A stretch of DNA of 13,377 bases, from NCBI GenBank assembly GCA_009782695.1, contig WRIO01000006.1, forward strand, positions 1-13,377, in the 5' to 3' direction. The position numbers and the translations under genes were made by a program. Shown one piece after another: positions 1 to 7,337 of the stretch (positions within the stretch are counted from its first letter, which is position 1; every line of letters starts with the position of its first letter). The DNA comes from Candidatus Cloacimonadota bacterium. Lineage in GTDB: Bacteria; Cloacimonadota; Cloacimonadia; Cloacimonadales; WRIO01. Below the pieces are notes generated by a model. That model ran no database searches. It worked only from the letters and a program-made list of their open reading frames with translations, and was not told the origin of the DNA.

Positions 1-177
1 AGAATGGGAAAGGGAAAAGGTGCCCCAGAATACTGGGTGGCAGTAGTTCGTCCTGGCCGCATAATGTTTGAAGTGGAAGGTGTGGCACTAGAAATAGTGA
101 AGGAAGCATTGCGTTTAGCAGGTAACAAGCTCCCCATCACTTCCAAAATCATAGCGAGAGAAGGTAAAGAATTATGA
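1..177 (+). CDS. rplP: 50S ribosomal protein L16, C-terminal part (5' end outside window)
   Basis: This open frame enters at base 1 and ends at TGA 175-177, giving the last 58 residues of L16. L16 is a core protein of the large subunit near the A site and the peptidyl-transferase region. The visible segment begins [16 protein letters not shown], a highly conserved L16 signature, and ends in a basic tail ([10 protein letters not shown]) typical of the family. The stop overlaps the next start as ATGA (174-177), so rpmC is probably translationally coupled. L16-L29-S17 is the standard order at the end of the S10 operon, which supports the identity. The N-terminal half lies outside the window. Confidence 0.96.
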   Translation, partial: RMGKGKGAPEYWVAVVRPGRIMFEVEGVALEIVKEALRLAGNKLPITSKIIAREGKEL

Positions 178-362
178 AAATTACAGAACTGAGAGACCTT
201 ACCGTTCCAGAGCTGGAAAAACTGCTCGAAGACAAGAAAGAAGCCTTTTTTAACCTTCGTTTTCAAAAAGTAAAAGGCAACTTGGAAAACACAAATATGA
301 TAAAAAATACGAAAAAAGATATGGCTAGGATTTACACTTTACTAGCAGAGAAAAAGGGGTAA
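174..362 (+). CDS. rpmC: 50S ribosomal protein L29
   Basis: This encodes 62 residues, the normal size for L29, which sits at the polypeptide exit tunnel and forms part of the docking site for trigger factor and SRP. The sequence begins [18 protein letters not shown] and contains the [15 protein letters not shown] segment that marks the family, in a two-helix hairpin pattern. The ATG overlaps the rplP stop by four bases (ATGA), which suggests coupled translation. A 4-bp gap separates its stop from rpsQ. Nothing unusual is seen. Confidence 0.96.
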   Translation: MKITELRDLTVPELEKLLEDKKEAFFNLRFQKVKGNLENTNMIKNTKKDMARIYTLLAEKKG

Positions 363-366
363 AATC

Positions 367-621
367 ATGGCTATAGAAAGAAAAGTCAAAAAGGTCGGAA
401 CTGTGGTTAGCGACAAAATGGACAAGACTATCGTGGTCCGTGTCGGTAGACAGTTTATGCACCCTTTATACAAGAAAGTGGTTCGGAAACACAAAAAGTT
501 TATGGCTCATGATGCTACGAACGATTGTAAAGTGGGTGATGTGGTCGAGATCACAGAATCGCGTCCGCTTTCCGCCCGTAAAAGATGGGTTCTGACCCGT
601 GTCATCGAAAGAAGTAAATAA
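367..621 (+). CDS. rpsQ: 30S ribosomal protein S17
   Basis: This encodes 84 residues of S17, a primary 16S rRNA-binding protein with an OB fold. The family signature is clear: [18 protein letters not shown] at the N-terminus and the [17 protein letters not shown] segment near the C-terminus. An AAGGGG ribosome-binding site overlaps the end of rpmC and lies at a normal distance from ATG 367. It is placed between rpmC and rplN, as in most bacteria. Confidence 0.97.
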   Translation: MAIERKVKKVGTVVSDKMDKTIVVRVGRQFMHPLYKKVVRKHKKFMAHDATNDCKVGDVVEITESRPLSARKRWVLTRVIERSK

Positions 622-633
622 AGGAGAATTGCT

Positions 634-1002
634 ATGATACAAGTTCAAACTGTCCTAAATATCGCCGACAATTCTGGTGCCCGCAGAGCTATGTGTATAA
701 AAGTCCTCGGTGGCTCAAAAAGAAAATACGCAAGTGTAGGCGACATCATAGTGGTGGCTATAAAAGCAGCTTCTCCCGGTGGCAAAGTAAAGAAAGGAAC
801 TGTGGAAAGAGCGGTGATAGTCCGCACCAGTAAAGAGATTCGCCGTCCTGACGGTTCATATATCCGCTTCCAAGACAATGCAGCTGTGGTCATAGACGAC
901 CGCTACGAACCAAAAGGAACACGCATCTTCGGTCCCGTAGCCCGTGAACTTCGCGAACACGGCTACACAAAAATATTATCACTAGCCCCCGAAGTGCTAT
1001 AG
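634..1002 (+). CDS. rplN: 50S ribosomal protein L14
   Basis: This encodes 122 residues, exactly the typical L14 length. L14 lies at the subunit interface (bridge B8) and is the target of the RsfS silencing factor. It starts [27 protein letters not shown] and has the conserved [13 protein letters not shown] and [14 protein letters not shown] blocks. A strong AAAGGAG site precedes ATG 634. It is the first gene of the canonical spc operon, following S17 after 12 bp with no visible promoter, so it is probably read through from the S10 operon. Confidence 0.98.
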   Translation: MIQVQTVLNIADNSGARRAMCIKVLGGSKRKYASVGDIIVVAIKAASPGGKVKKGTVERAVIVRTSKEIRRPDGSYIRFQDNAAVVIDDRYEPKGTRIFGPVARELREHGYTKILSLAPEVL

Positions 1003-1010
1003 GAGTAAAA

Positions 1011-1388
1011 ATGAGTGAAAATTTAAGATACAGAATCGGCAAAAAAATTCACCAAGTGACTCGTGGAAAGATGAGAATCAAAAAAGGTGACGATGTGGTA
1101 GTCATCACAGGAAAATACAAAGGTGTGCACGGTCGCGTCCTAAAATGTTTCCCTGAAATAGACAAGATAATAGTAGAAAGGGTAAACTTTATAAAAAGAC
1201 ACACAAAACCAAACCGTCAGAACCAGCAAGGTGGCATCATAGAAAAAGAAGCACCTATCCATGTGTCCAATGTGATGCTCTTTAATGCTAAAATTAGTGG
1301 CGACAGTAAAGTGACCAAAGCAGTGATGAAAGTGGTCGGAAATAAAAGAGTTCGCGTCTGTAAAAAAACAGGCGAAGAGCTGTCATAA
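1011..1388 (+). CDS. rplX: 50S ribosomal protein L24, with a basic N-terminal extension
   Basis: L24 is an early assembly protein near the exit tunnel. The KOW domain begins at about residue 21 ([21 protein letters not shown]) and is followed by the [16 protein letters not shown] and [12 protein letters not shown] blocks. The product is 125 residues, about 20 longer than common L24 proteins, because of a basic N-terminal stretch ([15 protein letters not shown]). The start at 1011 is chosen because an AGGAG site sits just upstream; the internal ATG at 1071 that would give the usual length has no comparable site. The extension may contact rRNA, but that is inference. Confidence 0.95.
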   Translation: MSENLRYRIGKKIHQVTRGKMRIKKGDDVVVITGKYKGVHGRVLKCFPEIDKIIVERVNFIKRHTKPNRQNQQGGIIEKEAPIHVSNVMLFNAKISGDSKVTKAVMKVVGNKRVRVCKKTGEELS

Positions 1389-1399
1389 CAGGAGATAAC

Positions 1400-1948
1400 A
1401 TGAATAGACTAAAAGAAAAATACCGCAAAGAAATGACCGCAAACCTGCAAAAAACATTCGCCTACAAGAACGTAAATCAAGTGCCTAAACTGCAAAAAAT
1501 AGTGGTCAGTATGGGTGTGGGTGCAGCTACGCAAAATAAAGCCTTACTCGACAACGCTGTAAAAGACCTGACCCAGATCACCGGTCGCAAACCACAGATA
1601 ACCAAAGCAACCAAATCTATATCAAACTTCAAGCTGCGTCAAGGCTCGCCTATCGGCTGCATGGTTACGCTGCGCGATGAGATCATGTATGAGTTCCTCG
1701 ACAGGCTCATCAGCATAGTGATACCACGTATCAGAGACTTCAAAGGCGTGCCACTAAACTCGTTTGACGGCAGAGGAAACTACTCGTTTGGTATCAAAGA
1801 ACAGACGGTATTCCTAGAAATAGATTACGATAAAATAGACGCCGTGAGAGGCATGAACATCACACTGGTTACCACCGCTCAAACAGACGAAGAAGGGCGT
1901 GAGCTCCTTCGTCAGCTCGGTATGCCGTTTGTGAAGAAAAACAACTAA
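1400..1948 (+). CDS. rplE: 50S ribosomal protein L5
   Basis: This encodes 182 residues, typical of L5, which binds 5S rRNA and the central protuberance and contacts P-site tRNA. Diagnostic stretches are [14 protein letters not shown] (about residue 28), the [21 protein letters not shown] block, and [21 protein letters not shown]. The C-terminal LLRQLGMPF is also family-typical. An AGGAG site precedes ATG 1400. It lies between rplX and rpsN, as expected for the spc operon. Confidence 0.97.
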   Translation: MNRLKEKYRKEMTANLQKTFAYKNVNQVPKLQKIVVSMGVGAATQNKALLDNAVKDLTQITGRKPQITKATKSISNFKLRQGSPIGCMVTLRDEIMYEFLDRLISIVIPRIRDFKGVPLNSFDGRGNYSFGIKEQTVFLEIDYDKIDAVRGMNITLVTTAQTDEEGRELLRQLGMPFVKKNN

Positions 1949-1965
1949 AAACAAAGGAGAAAAAC

Positions 1966-2151
1966 TTGGCAAAAAAATCTTTAGTAATAAAAGCTAGTAG
2001 AAAGCAAAAATTTAAAGTGCGTCAGTATAATAGATGTCAGGTCTGCGGTAGAGCAAGAGGCTACTTCCGTGACTTCGGTATCTGTCGCCTTTGTTTCCGC
2101 AAACTAGCTTCGAACGGAGAGATACCAGGCGTCACCAGAGCGTCTTGGTAG
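1966..2151 (+). CDS. rpsN: 30S ribosomal protein S14, zinc-binding short type (type Z)
   Basis: This encodes 61 residues starting with TTG at 1966, six bases after a strong AAAGGAG site. The product has the four zinc-ligand cysteines as CxxC (CQVCG, near residue 24) and CxxC (CRLCF, near residue 40), followed by the S14 tail ending GVTRASW. This short C+ form is the type found in Gram-positive bacteria, Thermotogales and several candidate phyla, unlike the roughly 100-residue zinc-free form of enterobacteria. The residue written M at the start would be read from TTG by initiator tRNA. In most genomes rpsH follows at once, but here a terminator follows 13 bp after the stop, so this is the last gene of the transcript. 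Confidence 0.96.
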   Translation: MAKKSLVIKASRKQKFKVRQYNRCQVCGRARGYFRDFGICRLCFRKLASNGEIPGVTRASW

Positions 2152-2164
2152 ATCCAAAAAATAT

Positions 2165-2201
2165 AAACGGACGCCGACATATACGGCGTCCGTTTTCTTT
2201 T
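2165..2201 (+). terminator. Intrinsic terminator closing the ribosomal protein operon
   Basis: A perfect 12-bp inverted repeat pairs AAACGGACGCCG (2165-2176) with CGGCGTCCGTTT (2184-2195) across a 7-base loop. The T-rich run TTTTCTTTT follows, starting inside the stem. It lies 13 bp after rpsN and is a textbook Rho-independent terminator on the + strand. Its position shows that the spc operon really ends after rpsN in this genome. Confidence 0.9.
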
Positions 2202-2457
2202 GGAGTGCTACGCACAGATGAAAGTTGTTTAACCACCCCGTCAACAAGTTGCCACCCCTCCACATTGGAGGGGAATTTTCGGAGTGCTACGCACGGATGA
2301 AAGTTGTTTAACCACCCCGTCAACAAGTTGCCACCCCTCCAAATTGGAGGGGAATTTTCGGAGTGCCACGCACGGATGAAAGTTGTTTAACCACCCCGTC
2401 AACAAGTTGCCACCCCTCCAAATTCGAGGGGAATTTTCGGGGTGCTACGCACAGATG
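2202..2457 (+). repeat. Three tandem 79-bp intergenic repeats plus a partial fourth
   Basis: Units start at 2202, 2281 and 2360 with a constant 79-bp period, and a 19-bp truncated fourth unit starts at 2439. Each full unit has a head GGAGTGCTACGCACGGATG, a middle with TTAACCACCCCGTCAACAAG, and an 8-bp inverted repeat CCCCTCCA/TGGAGGGG before GGAATTTTC. Units differ by only a few bases; copy 3 has one mismatch in the inverted repeat. A period that is not a multiple of three rules out a repetitive protein. No spacer variation is present, so this is not a CRISPR array. It fills most of the gene-free stretch 2152-2512. Confidence 0.93.
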
Positions 2458-2462
2458 TGAAC

Positions 2463-2484
2463 GGAAGGCAGAGGGCTGCCTTCC
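2463..2484 (+). repeat. Hairpin repeat GGAAGGCAG / CTGCCTTCC
   Basis: A 9-bp stem (2463-2471 with 2476-2484) encloses the loop AGGG. It follows directly on the truncated fourth head of the 79-bp repeat. A second copy is at 10960-10981, with the same loop and one compensated base pair in the stem (G-C here, A-T there). There is no T-tract, so it is unlikely to be a simple terminator. It lies 28 bp before the ung start. Confidence 0.75.
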
Positions 2485-2512
2485 CTACGAAATTAGGAAA
2501 CAGTATAATAAT

Positions 2513-3178
2513 ATGGTCAACCTAAACAACGATTGGGATGCTCTGCTTGCACCAGAGTTCCAAAAAGAGTATTATATCAAGCTACGGCAGTTCTTGATAG
2601 CAGAGTATCAGACAAAGACTATTTACCCCGATAAACACGATATTTTCAATGCTTTTAAGCTGACCCCTTACAATGCCACCAAGATAGTCATACTCGGGCA
2701 AGACCCATATATAAACCCTTCGGAAGCACAAGGACTATCTTTTTCTGTTCCCAAAAATATCAAGATCCCCCCATCCCTGGCGAATATTTTCAAGGAGCTA
2801 CACAACGATATAGGCGCGGCTATTCCCCCACACGGATGTCTGATAGAATGGGCTTTGCAAGGAGTTCTGCTCCTAAATACCGTTCTGACAGTCCAGCAAG
2901 GTCGTAGCCATTCACATGCTAATAAAGGTTGGGAAATATTCACCGACAATGTGCTCCATATCCTAAATCAGAAGGACGCACCTGTAGTTTTCCTTTTATG
3001 GGGAAACCCCGCCAAAGCAAAGGCAGTAGCACTAAATAACCCAAAACACCTCGTGCTAACAGCAGCACATCCTAGTCCCTTGGCAGGAGGCAAATTCTTT
3101 GGCTGTCGGCACTTCTCAAAGGCAAATGACTTTTTAGCCGAAAATGGTGAGGCGCGGATAGATTGGGGCTTTATGTAA
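2513..3178 (+). CDS. ung: Uracil-DNA glycosylase, family 1
   Basis: This enzyme removes uracil from DNA as the first step of base excision repair. The start is placed at ATG 2513, giving 221 residues that align with the usual family N-terminus; the longer in-frame reading from 2363 would only translate the upstream repeats. Visible motifs are the water-activating loop GQDPY with catalytic Asp64, GLSFSVP (74-80), LLNTVLTV with the uracil-recognising Asn122, and the HPSPLAGG minor-groove loop with catalytic His186. Position 67 is Ile where most members have His (GQDPYH), an unusual change beside the active site. Expression may come from a promoter in the repeat region, but none is recognisable. 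It converges with flhA across 23 bp. Confidence 0.95.
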   Translation: MVNLNNDWDALLAPEFQKEYYIKLRQFLIAEYQTKTIYPDKHDIFNAFKLTPYNATKIVILGQDPYINPSEAQGLSFSVPKNIKIPPSLANIFKELHNDIGAAIPPHGCLIEWALQGVLLLNTVLTVQQGRSHSHANKGWEIFTDNVLHILNQKDAPVVFLLWGNPAKAKAVALNNPKHLVLTAAHPSPLAGGKFFGCRHFSKANDFLAENGEARIDWGFM

Positions 3179-3196
3179 ATTAGAAATTAGAAATTT
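3177..3196 (+). repeat. AT-rich AATTAGAAATTAGAAAT motif between ung and flhA
   Basis: The motif spans the ung stop and most of the 23-bp gap before flhA. The same motif occurs on the - strand at 9175-9193, at the end of the 95-bp repeat array. Its right end contains the palindrome TAGAAATTTCTA (3188-3199). Whether it is a functional element or simple AT-rich sequence is unclear. Confidence 0.45.
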
Positions 3197-3201
3197 CTAT
3201 T

Positions 3202-5316
3202 TTATTTATACGATACGCTGATTTTTGATTCTAATGGTATATGCGTGGGTATCTCGTTATAAGCTATCACAGGCAACGAAGGCAATGTCGGCTCTATCAA
3301 GCGGCGGAGGTAGGCACGGATATTCGGTGTGACGATGATCACTGGTGTCAGCCCTTCTTTTAGCATTTCAGTGCTGGCTTCTTTGAGGTCGCTGTATAAC
3401 ACGCTAACTATTTCCGGAGGCAATGAAGCTGCATAATTCTTTTGTTTTAACTGGTTTACGGTGTCTATAATCAGTTGTTCTAATGAGGCTTCTAAGGTGA
3501 TACCGTAGACTGTGCCATCGGCAGAGACAAACTTTTTGGCTATAGTGCGGGACAGATTGAACCGAACATATTCGGTCAGGACTTCGATATCACGGGTTGC
3601 AGGGGCATAGTCCGCAAGGGTCTCCAATATAGTAATAGTATCGCGTATAGGGATACCTTCTCGCAGTAGATTTTTAAGAACTTTTTCGATATTGCCCACA
3701 GATAAAAGGTTCGGCACGAGTTCGGTCACCACCGCGTCATTTTCCTTTTTCACATTATCGAGAAGTTTTTGCACTTCTTGGCGGGTTATCAGCATATCAG
3801 CGTGGCTTTTTATGATCTCCGAAAGGTGTGTAGCTATCATAGCCGAAGGCTCTATCACGCTGTATCCGTGCATTTCGGCGATACTCTTTTTGTCCTCTGT
3901 AATCCACACAGCATTTAGTCCAAAAGCAGGTTCTTTGGTCTCGATACCTTTGATGGGTTTATCCACAGTGCCGGGGTCAAGGGCTAAATAATGATTTACC
4001 AAGCACTCGTAAGTTGCCACCACTTCGCCTCGAATTTTCACGATGTATTGGTTTGGTATCAAGGCGATATTATCACGCACGCGTATAGCAGGCACCACAA
4101 CGCCTATCTCTAATGCAAGCTGCTTTCGTAGGCTGGTTATCCTGTCGAGAAGGTCACCTTTTTGGGTCTCATTGACCAGCGAAACAAGGCTGTAACCAAT
4201 CTCTAATTCGAGCGGGTCTATCCGCATAATGCTTTCCAGCTCGCGAGCCTTCTCTTCTGGCGAGTTTGCCGCTTCTGTCTCAGCTTGTCGTTGCTCATCT
4301 TCTCGCCTAGCAGTCAGTCTCTGCTCCTCTTCGGACTCAACTTCTACCACTTTTGCCCTCGAAACACTCCACCCGAAATAGGCTAAACCTAAACCAGCGG
4401 GAGCAAATAAATACCACGGCATGCCAGGGGCAAAGGCAAAGACTACCATGATCACAGCCACAGCGTAAAGAACCTTTGGCTCTTTGAACATCTGCGTGAG
4501 AACCTCTTCGCCGAGATTTGACTTTGAGCCTGCCCGAGTGACTATAATACCTGCGGACACCGAAACTAAAAGACCTGGTATTTGCGACACTAAACCGTCA
4601 CCGATAGATAAAGTAGTGTATGTGCTGAGTGCGTCAAAAAAAGTGTCTCCTCGTAGAACCATTCCTAGCACGATACCACCCAGAAAGCTAATAAATAGTA
4701 TAAAAATACCTGCTTTGGCATCACCTGACACGAACTTACTAGCACCGTCCATAGCTCCATAAAAATCACCTTCACGGCGTATATCATCACGCCTTTGGCG
4801 AGCTTCTGCTTCTGTGATGATACCGTTGTTCATATCAGCGTCCACAGCCATTTGACGACCGGGCATAGAGTCTAATGTAAAGCGGGCAGCTACTTCAGCC
4901 ACACGCCCAGAACCCTTTATCACGACTATAAAGTTTATGATAAAGATGATGATAAAGATGATCACCCCAACCACGGGTGGGTCGCCGACCATAGCTCTCC
5001 CGAAGACAGCGATGATAGTGCCTGGGTTCCCTGTCTGCAAAATAGCTCGTGTAGTCGCCACATTTAGTGAAAGACGGAAAAGTGTAACTATCAGTAGCAA
5101 GCCGGGATATACAGAAAATTCAGTGGGTCGCAAAAGATAAAGCGGAGCAAGCAGTATGATAAAAGAAATCATGAAATTCATCACAAGCAAAACATCTATC
5201 AGCCAACCGGGTAAGCTAAATAGCAATATAGATAATATTGCTATCACACCCACCATTATTACGGCGTTTGAACCCTTTCCTAAGCTAACTAATAGTGCAT
5301 TCTTTTTTTCTGCCAC
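3202..5316 (-). CDS. flhA: Flagellar biosynthesis protein FlhA (type III export gate)
   Basis: FlhA is the large inner-membrane component of the flagellar type III export gate; its cytoplasmic domain forms a nonameric ring that docks chaperone-substrate complexes. The product has 704 residues, the usual size. Hydrophobic segments, probably eight, lie between about residues 17 and 318. The FHIPEP signature region is clear at about 138-165 (GRVAEVAARFTLDSMPGRQM). A charged linker (about 320-358) precedes the soluble C-terminal domain from about 362 to the end. The start is GTG 5316 with an AGAGGA site five bases upstream. No other flagellar gene flanks it (flhB, flhF and fliPQR are absent here), so it is a solitary copy. 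The FlhA rather than virulence-type homologue assignment rests on overall sequence similarity read by eye. Confidence 0.95.
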   Translation of the reverse strand: MAEKKNALLVSLGKGSNAVIMVGVIAILSILLFSLPGWLIDVLLVMNFMISFIILLAPLYLLRPTEFSVYPGLLLIVTLFRLSLNVATTRAILQTGNPGTIIAVFGRAMVGDPPVVGVIIFIIIFIINFIVVIKGSGRVAEVAARFTLDSMPGRQMAVDADMNNGIITEAEARQRRDDIRREGDFYGAMDGASKFVSGDAKAGIFILFISFLGGIVLGMVLRGDTFFDALSTYTTLSIGDGLVSQIPGLLVSVSAGIIVTRAGSKSNLGEEVLTQMFKEPKVLYAVAVIMVVFAFAPGMPWYLFAPAGLGLAYFGWSVSRAKVVEVESEEEQRLTARREDEQRQAETEAANSPEEKARELESIMRIDPLELEIGYSLVSLVNETQKGDLLDRITSLRKQLALEIGVVVPAIRVRDNIALIPNQYIVKIRGEVVATYECLVNHYLALDPGTVDKPIKGIETKEPAFGLNAVWITEDKKSIAEMHGYSVIEPSAMIATHLSEIIKSHADMLITRQEVQKLLDNVKKENDAVVTELVPNLLSVGNIEKVLKNLLREGIPIRDTITILETLADYAPATRDIEVLTEYVRFNLSRTIAKKFVSADGTVYGITLEASLEQLIIDTVNQLKQKNYAASLPPEIVSVLYSDLKEASTEMLKEGLTPVIIVTPNIRAYLRRLIEPTLPSLPVIAYNEIPTHIPLESKISVSYK

Positions 5317-5360
5317 TTTTCCTCTTTACTAAAAACTCATGTTTTTTTCCCCCCATTTTT

Positions 5361-5366
5361 TGTCAA
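5361..5366 (-). promoter_or_regulatory. Putative -35 element upstream of flhA
   Basis: On the - strand the sequence reads CTTGACAAAAAA, with TTGACA at 5366-5361, 45 bp before the flhA GTG. The same 12-base string appears upstream of two other - strand units, at 8891 and 10844, which argues that it is a real promoter box. No convincing TATAAT is found 17 bp downstream, so the -10 element is undefined. Confidence 0.45.
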
Positions 5367-5391
5367 GCTTTTTATACTATACGAGGGGTTT

Positions 5392-5407
5392 ATACATATA
5401 TATGTAT
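5392..5407. promoter_or_regulatory. Perfect 16-bp palindrome between two - strand genes
   Basis: ATACATATATATGTAT is self-complementary over 16 bp. It sits between the end of the envelope operon (stop at 5437) and the flhA promoter region. There is no T-tract, so it is not an obvious terminator. It could be an operator for flhA or a weak transcription end; no regulator can be named. Confidence 0.3.
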
Positions 5408-5436
5408 TGCAAATGATATGCCAAAATCTATATAAT

Positions 5437-5997
5437 TTACTTTATGCTTACCCTCGCAACATTTTTTAGCCAACGTTGTGAGAAGCTATCTTCTGGCAAG
5501 ATTAATCGGCAGGTATATTCGCTTTTATTTTTTTCAAAGGCGAGCAAAATCAACGAATCTTTGTTTTCGTATGGTTCTATCACTACTCTGGCTCCGTCAG
5601 CCGCAATAAAAGTGAGCCTTTTGTAGTCCAATCTTTTTATGCCTGAGAGCTGTATTATTTGGTCTATTTCATACACTTTCAAGTATTTATCTTTATCTTC
5701 GCCCACATAATTTTCGTAAAAATTTAGTAGGACCTCTATGGTGTAGAGGTCGTTTGGGGTATCGTCTGCGGAAGCTATCTGTCGCAATTCTGCGAAATTT
5801 ATGCCCCGTCTCTGCAAAATAGTTTTATATTCTAAGGTCTCCGACCTTCCTTCGTCGTCATCGATTGTGAGGCTACCTACCGCCGAACGTGGAAGCAACC
5901 ATAGTAAAAAAGCCAAGACTATCACGAAAAAGATAACGACTATCCAGAAGATCCTTTTAAAATAAGCTTCTGTTGATTCAATAGCAGGTAACTTTAT
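5437..5997 (-). CDS. Membrane-anchored protein with one SUOX-like domain; probable AUA start
   Basis: The stop is at 5437-5439. The first ordinary start codon in frame is GTG 5925, which would cut a hydrophobic segment in half. The frame continues upstream and encodes a polar leader with KR just before a 20-residue transmembrane helix (residues 16-35 of the long form), so the true start must lie upstream. The best ribosome-binding site, AGGAGG (6010-6005), is seven bases from ATA 5997, which overlaps the stop of the preceding gene; that reading gives 186 residues. The C-terminal part (LSGIKRLDYKRLTFIAADG through RWLKNVARVSIK) resembles the SUOX-fold halves of the protein encoded at 7337-8224. 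It is the last gene of the four-gene operon. The function is unknown; it is probably a membrane-tethered partner of the two upstream exported proteins. Confidence 0.7.
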   Translation of the reverse strand: MKLPAIESTEAYFKRIFWIVVIFFVIVLAFLLWLLPRSAVGSLTIDDDEGRSETLEYKTILQRRGINFAELRQIASADDTPNDLYTIEVLLNFYENYVGEDKDKYLKVYEIDQIIQLSGIKRLDYKRLTFIAADGARVVIEPYENKDSLILLAFEKNKSEYTCRLILPEDSFSQRWLKNVARVSIK

Positions 5998-7337
5998 TCT
6001 GCTGCCTCCTCTTTGATAGAATACTTTATCACTCCGACCATGTCTTCTATCCAGGCTCGCCCATATCTTTCTTTATCCACGCTCATTGGCATATTGTCCA
6101 GTCGACCGTGATTCCCCCCAGTTGCCACGAAGTGCATACCGTGGTCAGAAAATATGATATAATCCCCCTGCCATTTCTTCAAGAGCTCTTCCACATAACC
6201 GCCAACTGCGTTTAGTTCTCTTTGCAAAAACATTCCATCCGGACCTCTGGCATGAGCCCCTCGGTCTATCCCATGAAAATGCACAAGCAACATATCAAAA
6301 TCTTGGTCTAAATATTCGAGTGCACTGGCAAAAATCTCGTCGTCAGTCGTGCCGTTTCTATTTTGGTCTGTGTGGTTTATCACAGGGTATTTTGAGCTAA
6401 CAAAGCTGTGTGATGTCTCCAAAATATAGGCTTTCTCGATGTCGAGCTGCATAAACACTTTTAGAGGTCCTCTGGGAAAGCCGTCCATATTCCCAGTACC
6501 GACCACCCTATACGCAGCCGATGTAGTAGCTGGATACACGGTTCTCATCGGCTCGAGACCTATTTTGTTTAGATAGATATCCCATCCCCTTGCCTCACAG
6601 TCAGCCAAAAGACTCGCGCCCAAGCCGTCTAAAAATATCAGCAAAAGCGGTCGCTTGGGAGAGACTTCAGCTATCACCGGGTAAATATCATAAATGCTTT
6701 TCTGCGGGAAATCCTTCCACACTATCATCACCTCAGACTTTGGGATATCTCGCATGCTAAAATAAGAGCCGTCAAAAACCAGATTTTCGGCAAACTCCTG
6801 ATAGGTATAGACCTTCTCGCCTATATCGGTCACCACCAAAAGAGAATCGGGTATGCTATCAAAAAACCGAACAAAACCACTTTCCTTTTTTTTGTATCGC
6901 GTATAGCCTATCACTGCTTTTGTCCCTAAGGGAATCTGCTCAAACCCCCTCAAAATCTCTGCATAAGGTCTCACAAAAAAAAGGTGGTTTAGCCCCTCAA
7001 ACACAGCCAGCTGATACCTGGGGCTTTCCCTCTCGACAGCTATATAGTCTAGGTCGTGTAAGCCTGCCACACCCGGCTGCTTGACTTTTAGATTCCACAC
7101 CCCTTCCTCAAAAGATATACTTGCAGTGTGCAGGCTATCTGCCACTATAGCCACTGCATCGCCATTTTTAGCCACAAACAGCATCTGTGTAGTGGTTACC
7201 TCTTTTAGATACATAAAGCTACCGGGAGGGGATATATTATGTTGGCGGGGTATATCCCCCTTTACTGTCAGAAACGGTTGCGATGAACACGACAGCACAA
7301 AGCATAGAAAAAGAGCTATACAGACTATCTTTCTCAT
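5994..7337 (-). CDS. Lipoprotein with alkaline-phosphatase / nucleotide-pyrophosphatase domain
   Basis: This encodes 447 residues from ATG 7337, which overlaps the previous stop by one base (TAATG). The start is chosen because it gives a clean lipoprotein signal (MRKIVCIALFLCFVLSC, lipid Cys17); a longer in-frame reading adds 19 residues inside the upstream gene. Residues 230-412 form an alkaline-phosphatase-superfamily core close to phosphodiesterase/nucleotide pyrophosphatases: metal Asp in FLDGLG (about 237), a Thr nucleophile in YPATTSAAY (about 271-272), HFHGIDRGAH (Asp358, His362), SDHGM (Asp398, His399) and GGNHG (His410). All expected metal-ligand positions are present, so it should be active outside the inner membrane. 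Residues 40-210 hold two segments that weakly resemble SUOX-like units. The substrate is unknown; a nucleotide- or phosphate-bearing cofactor is a guess from context. Confidence 0.82.
   Translation of the reverse strand: MRKIVCIALFLCFVLSCSSQPFLTVKGDIPRQHNISPPGSFMYLKEVTTTQMLFVAKNGDAVAIVADSLHTASISFEEGVWNLKVKQPGVAGLHDLDYIAVERESPRYQLAVFEGLNHLFFVRPYAEILRGFEQIPLGTKAVIGYTRYKKKESGFVRFFDSIPDSLLVVTDIGEKVYTYQEFAENLVFDGSYFSMRDIPKSEVMIVWKDFPQKSIYDIYPVIAEVSPKRPLLLIFLDGLGASLLADCEARGWDIYLNKIGLEPMRTVYPATTSAAYRVVGTGNMDGFPRGPLKVFMQLDIEKAYILETSHSFVSSKYPVINHTDQNRNGTTDDEIFASALEYLDQDFDMLLVHFHGIDRGAHARGPDGMFLQRELNAVGGYVEELLKKWQGDYIIFSDHGMHFVATGGNHGRLDNMPMSVDKERYGRAWIEDMVGVIKYSIKEEAAE

Noticed and set aside
2202..2457. 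CRISPR array
   Set aside because: Units are 79 bp and nearly identical over their whole length, with no variable spacers and no cas genes nearby.
2091..2512. Open frames through the 79-bp repeats, including an N-terminal extension of ung from ATG 2363
   Set aside because: They translate the repeats in shifting frames, and the ung family N-terminus starts at ATG 2513.
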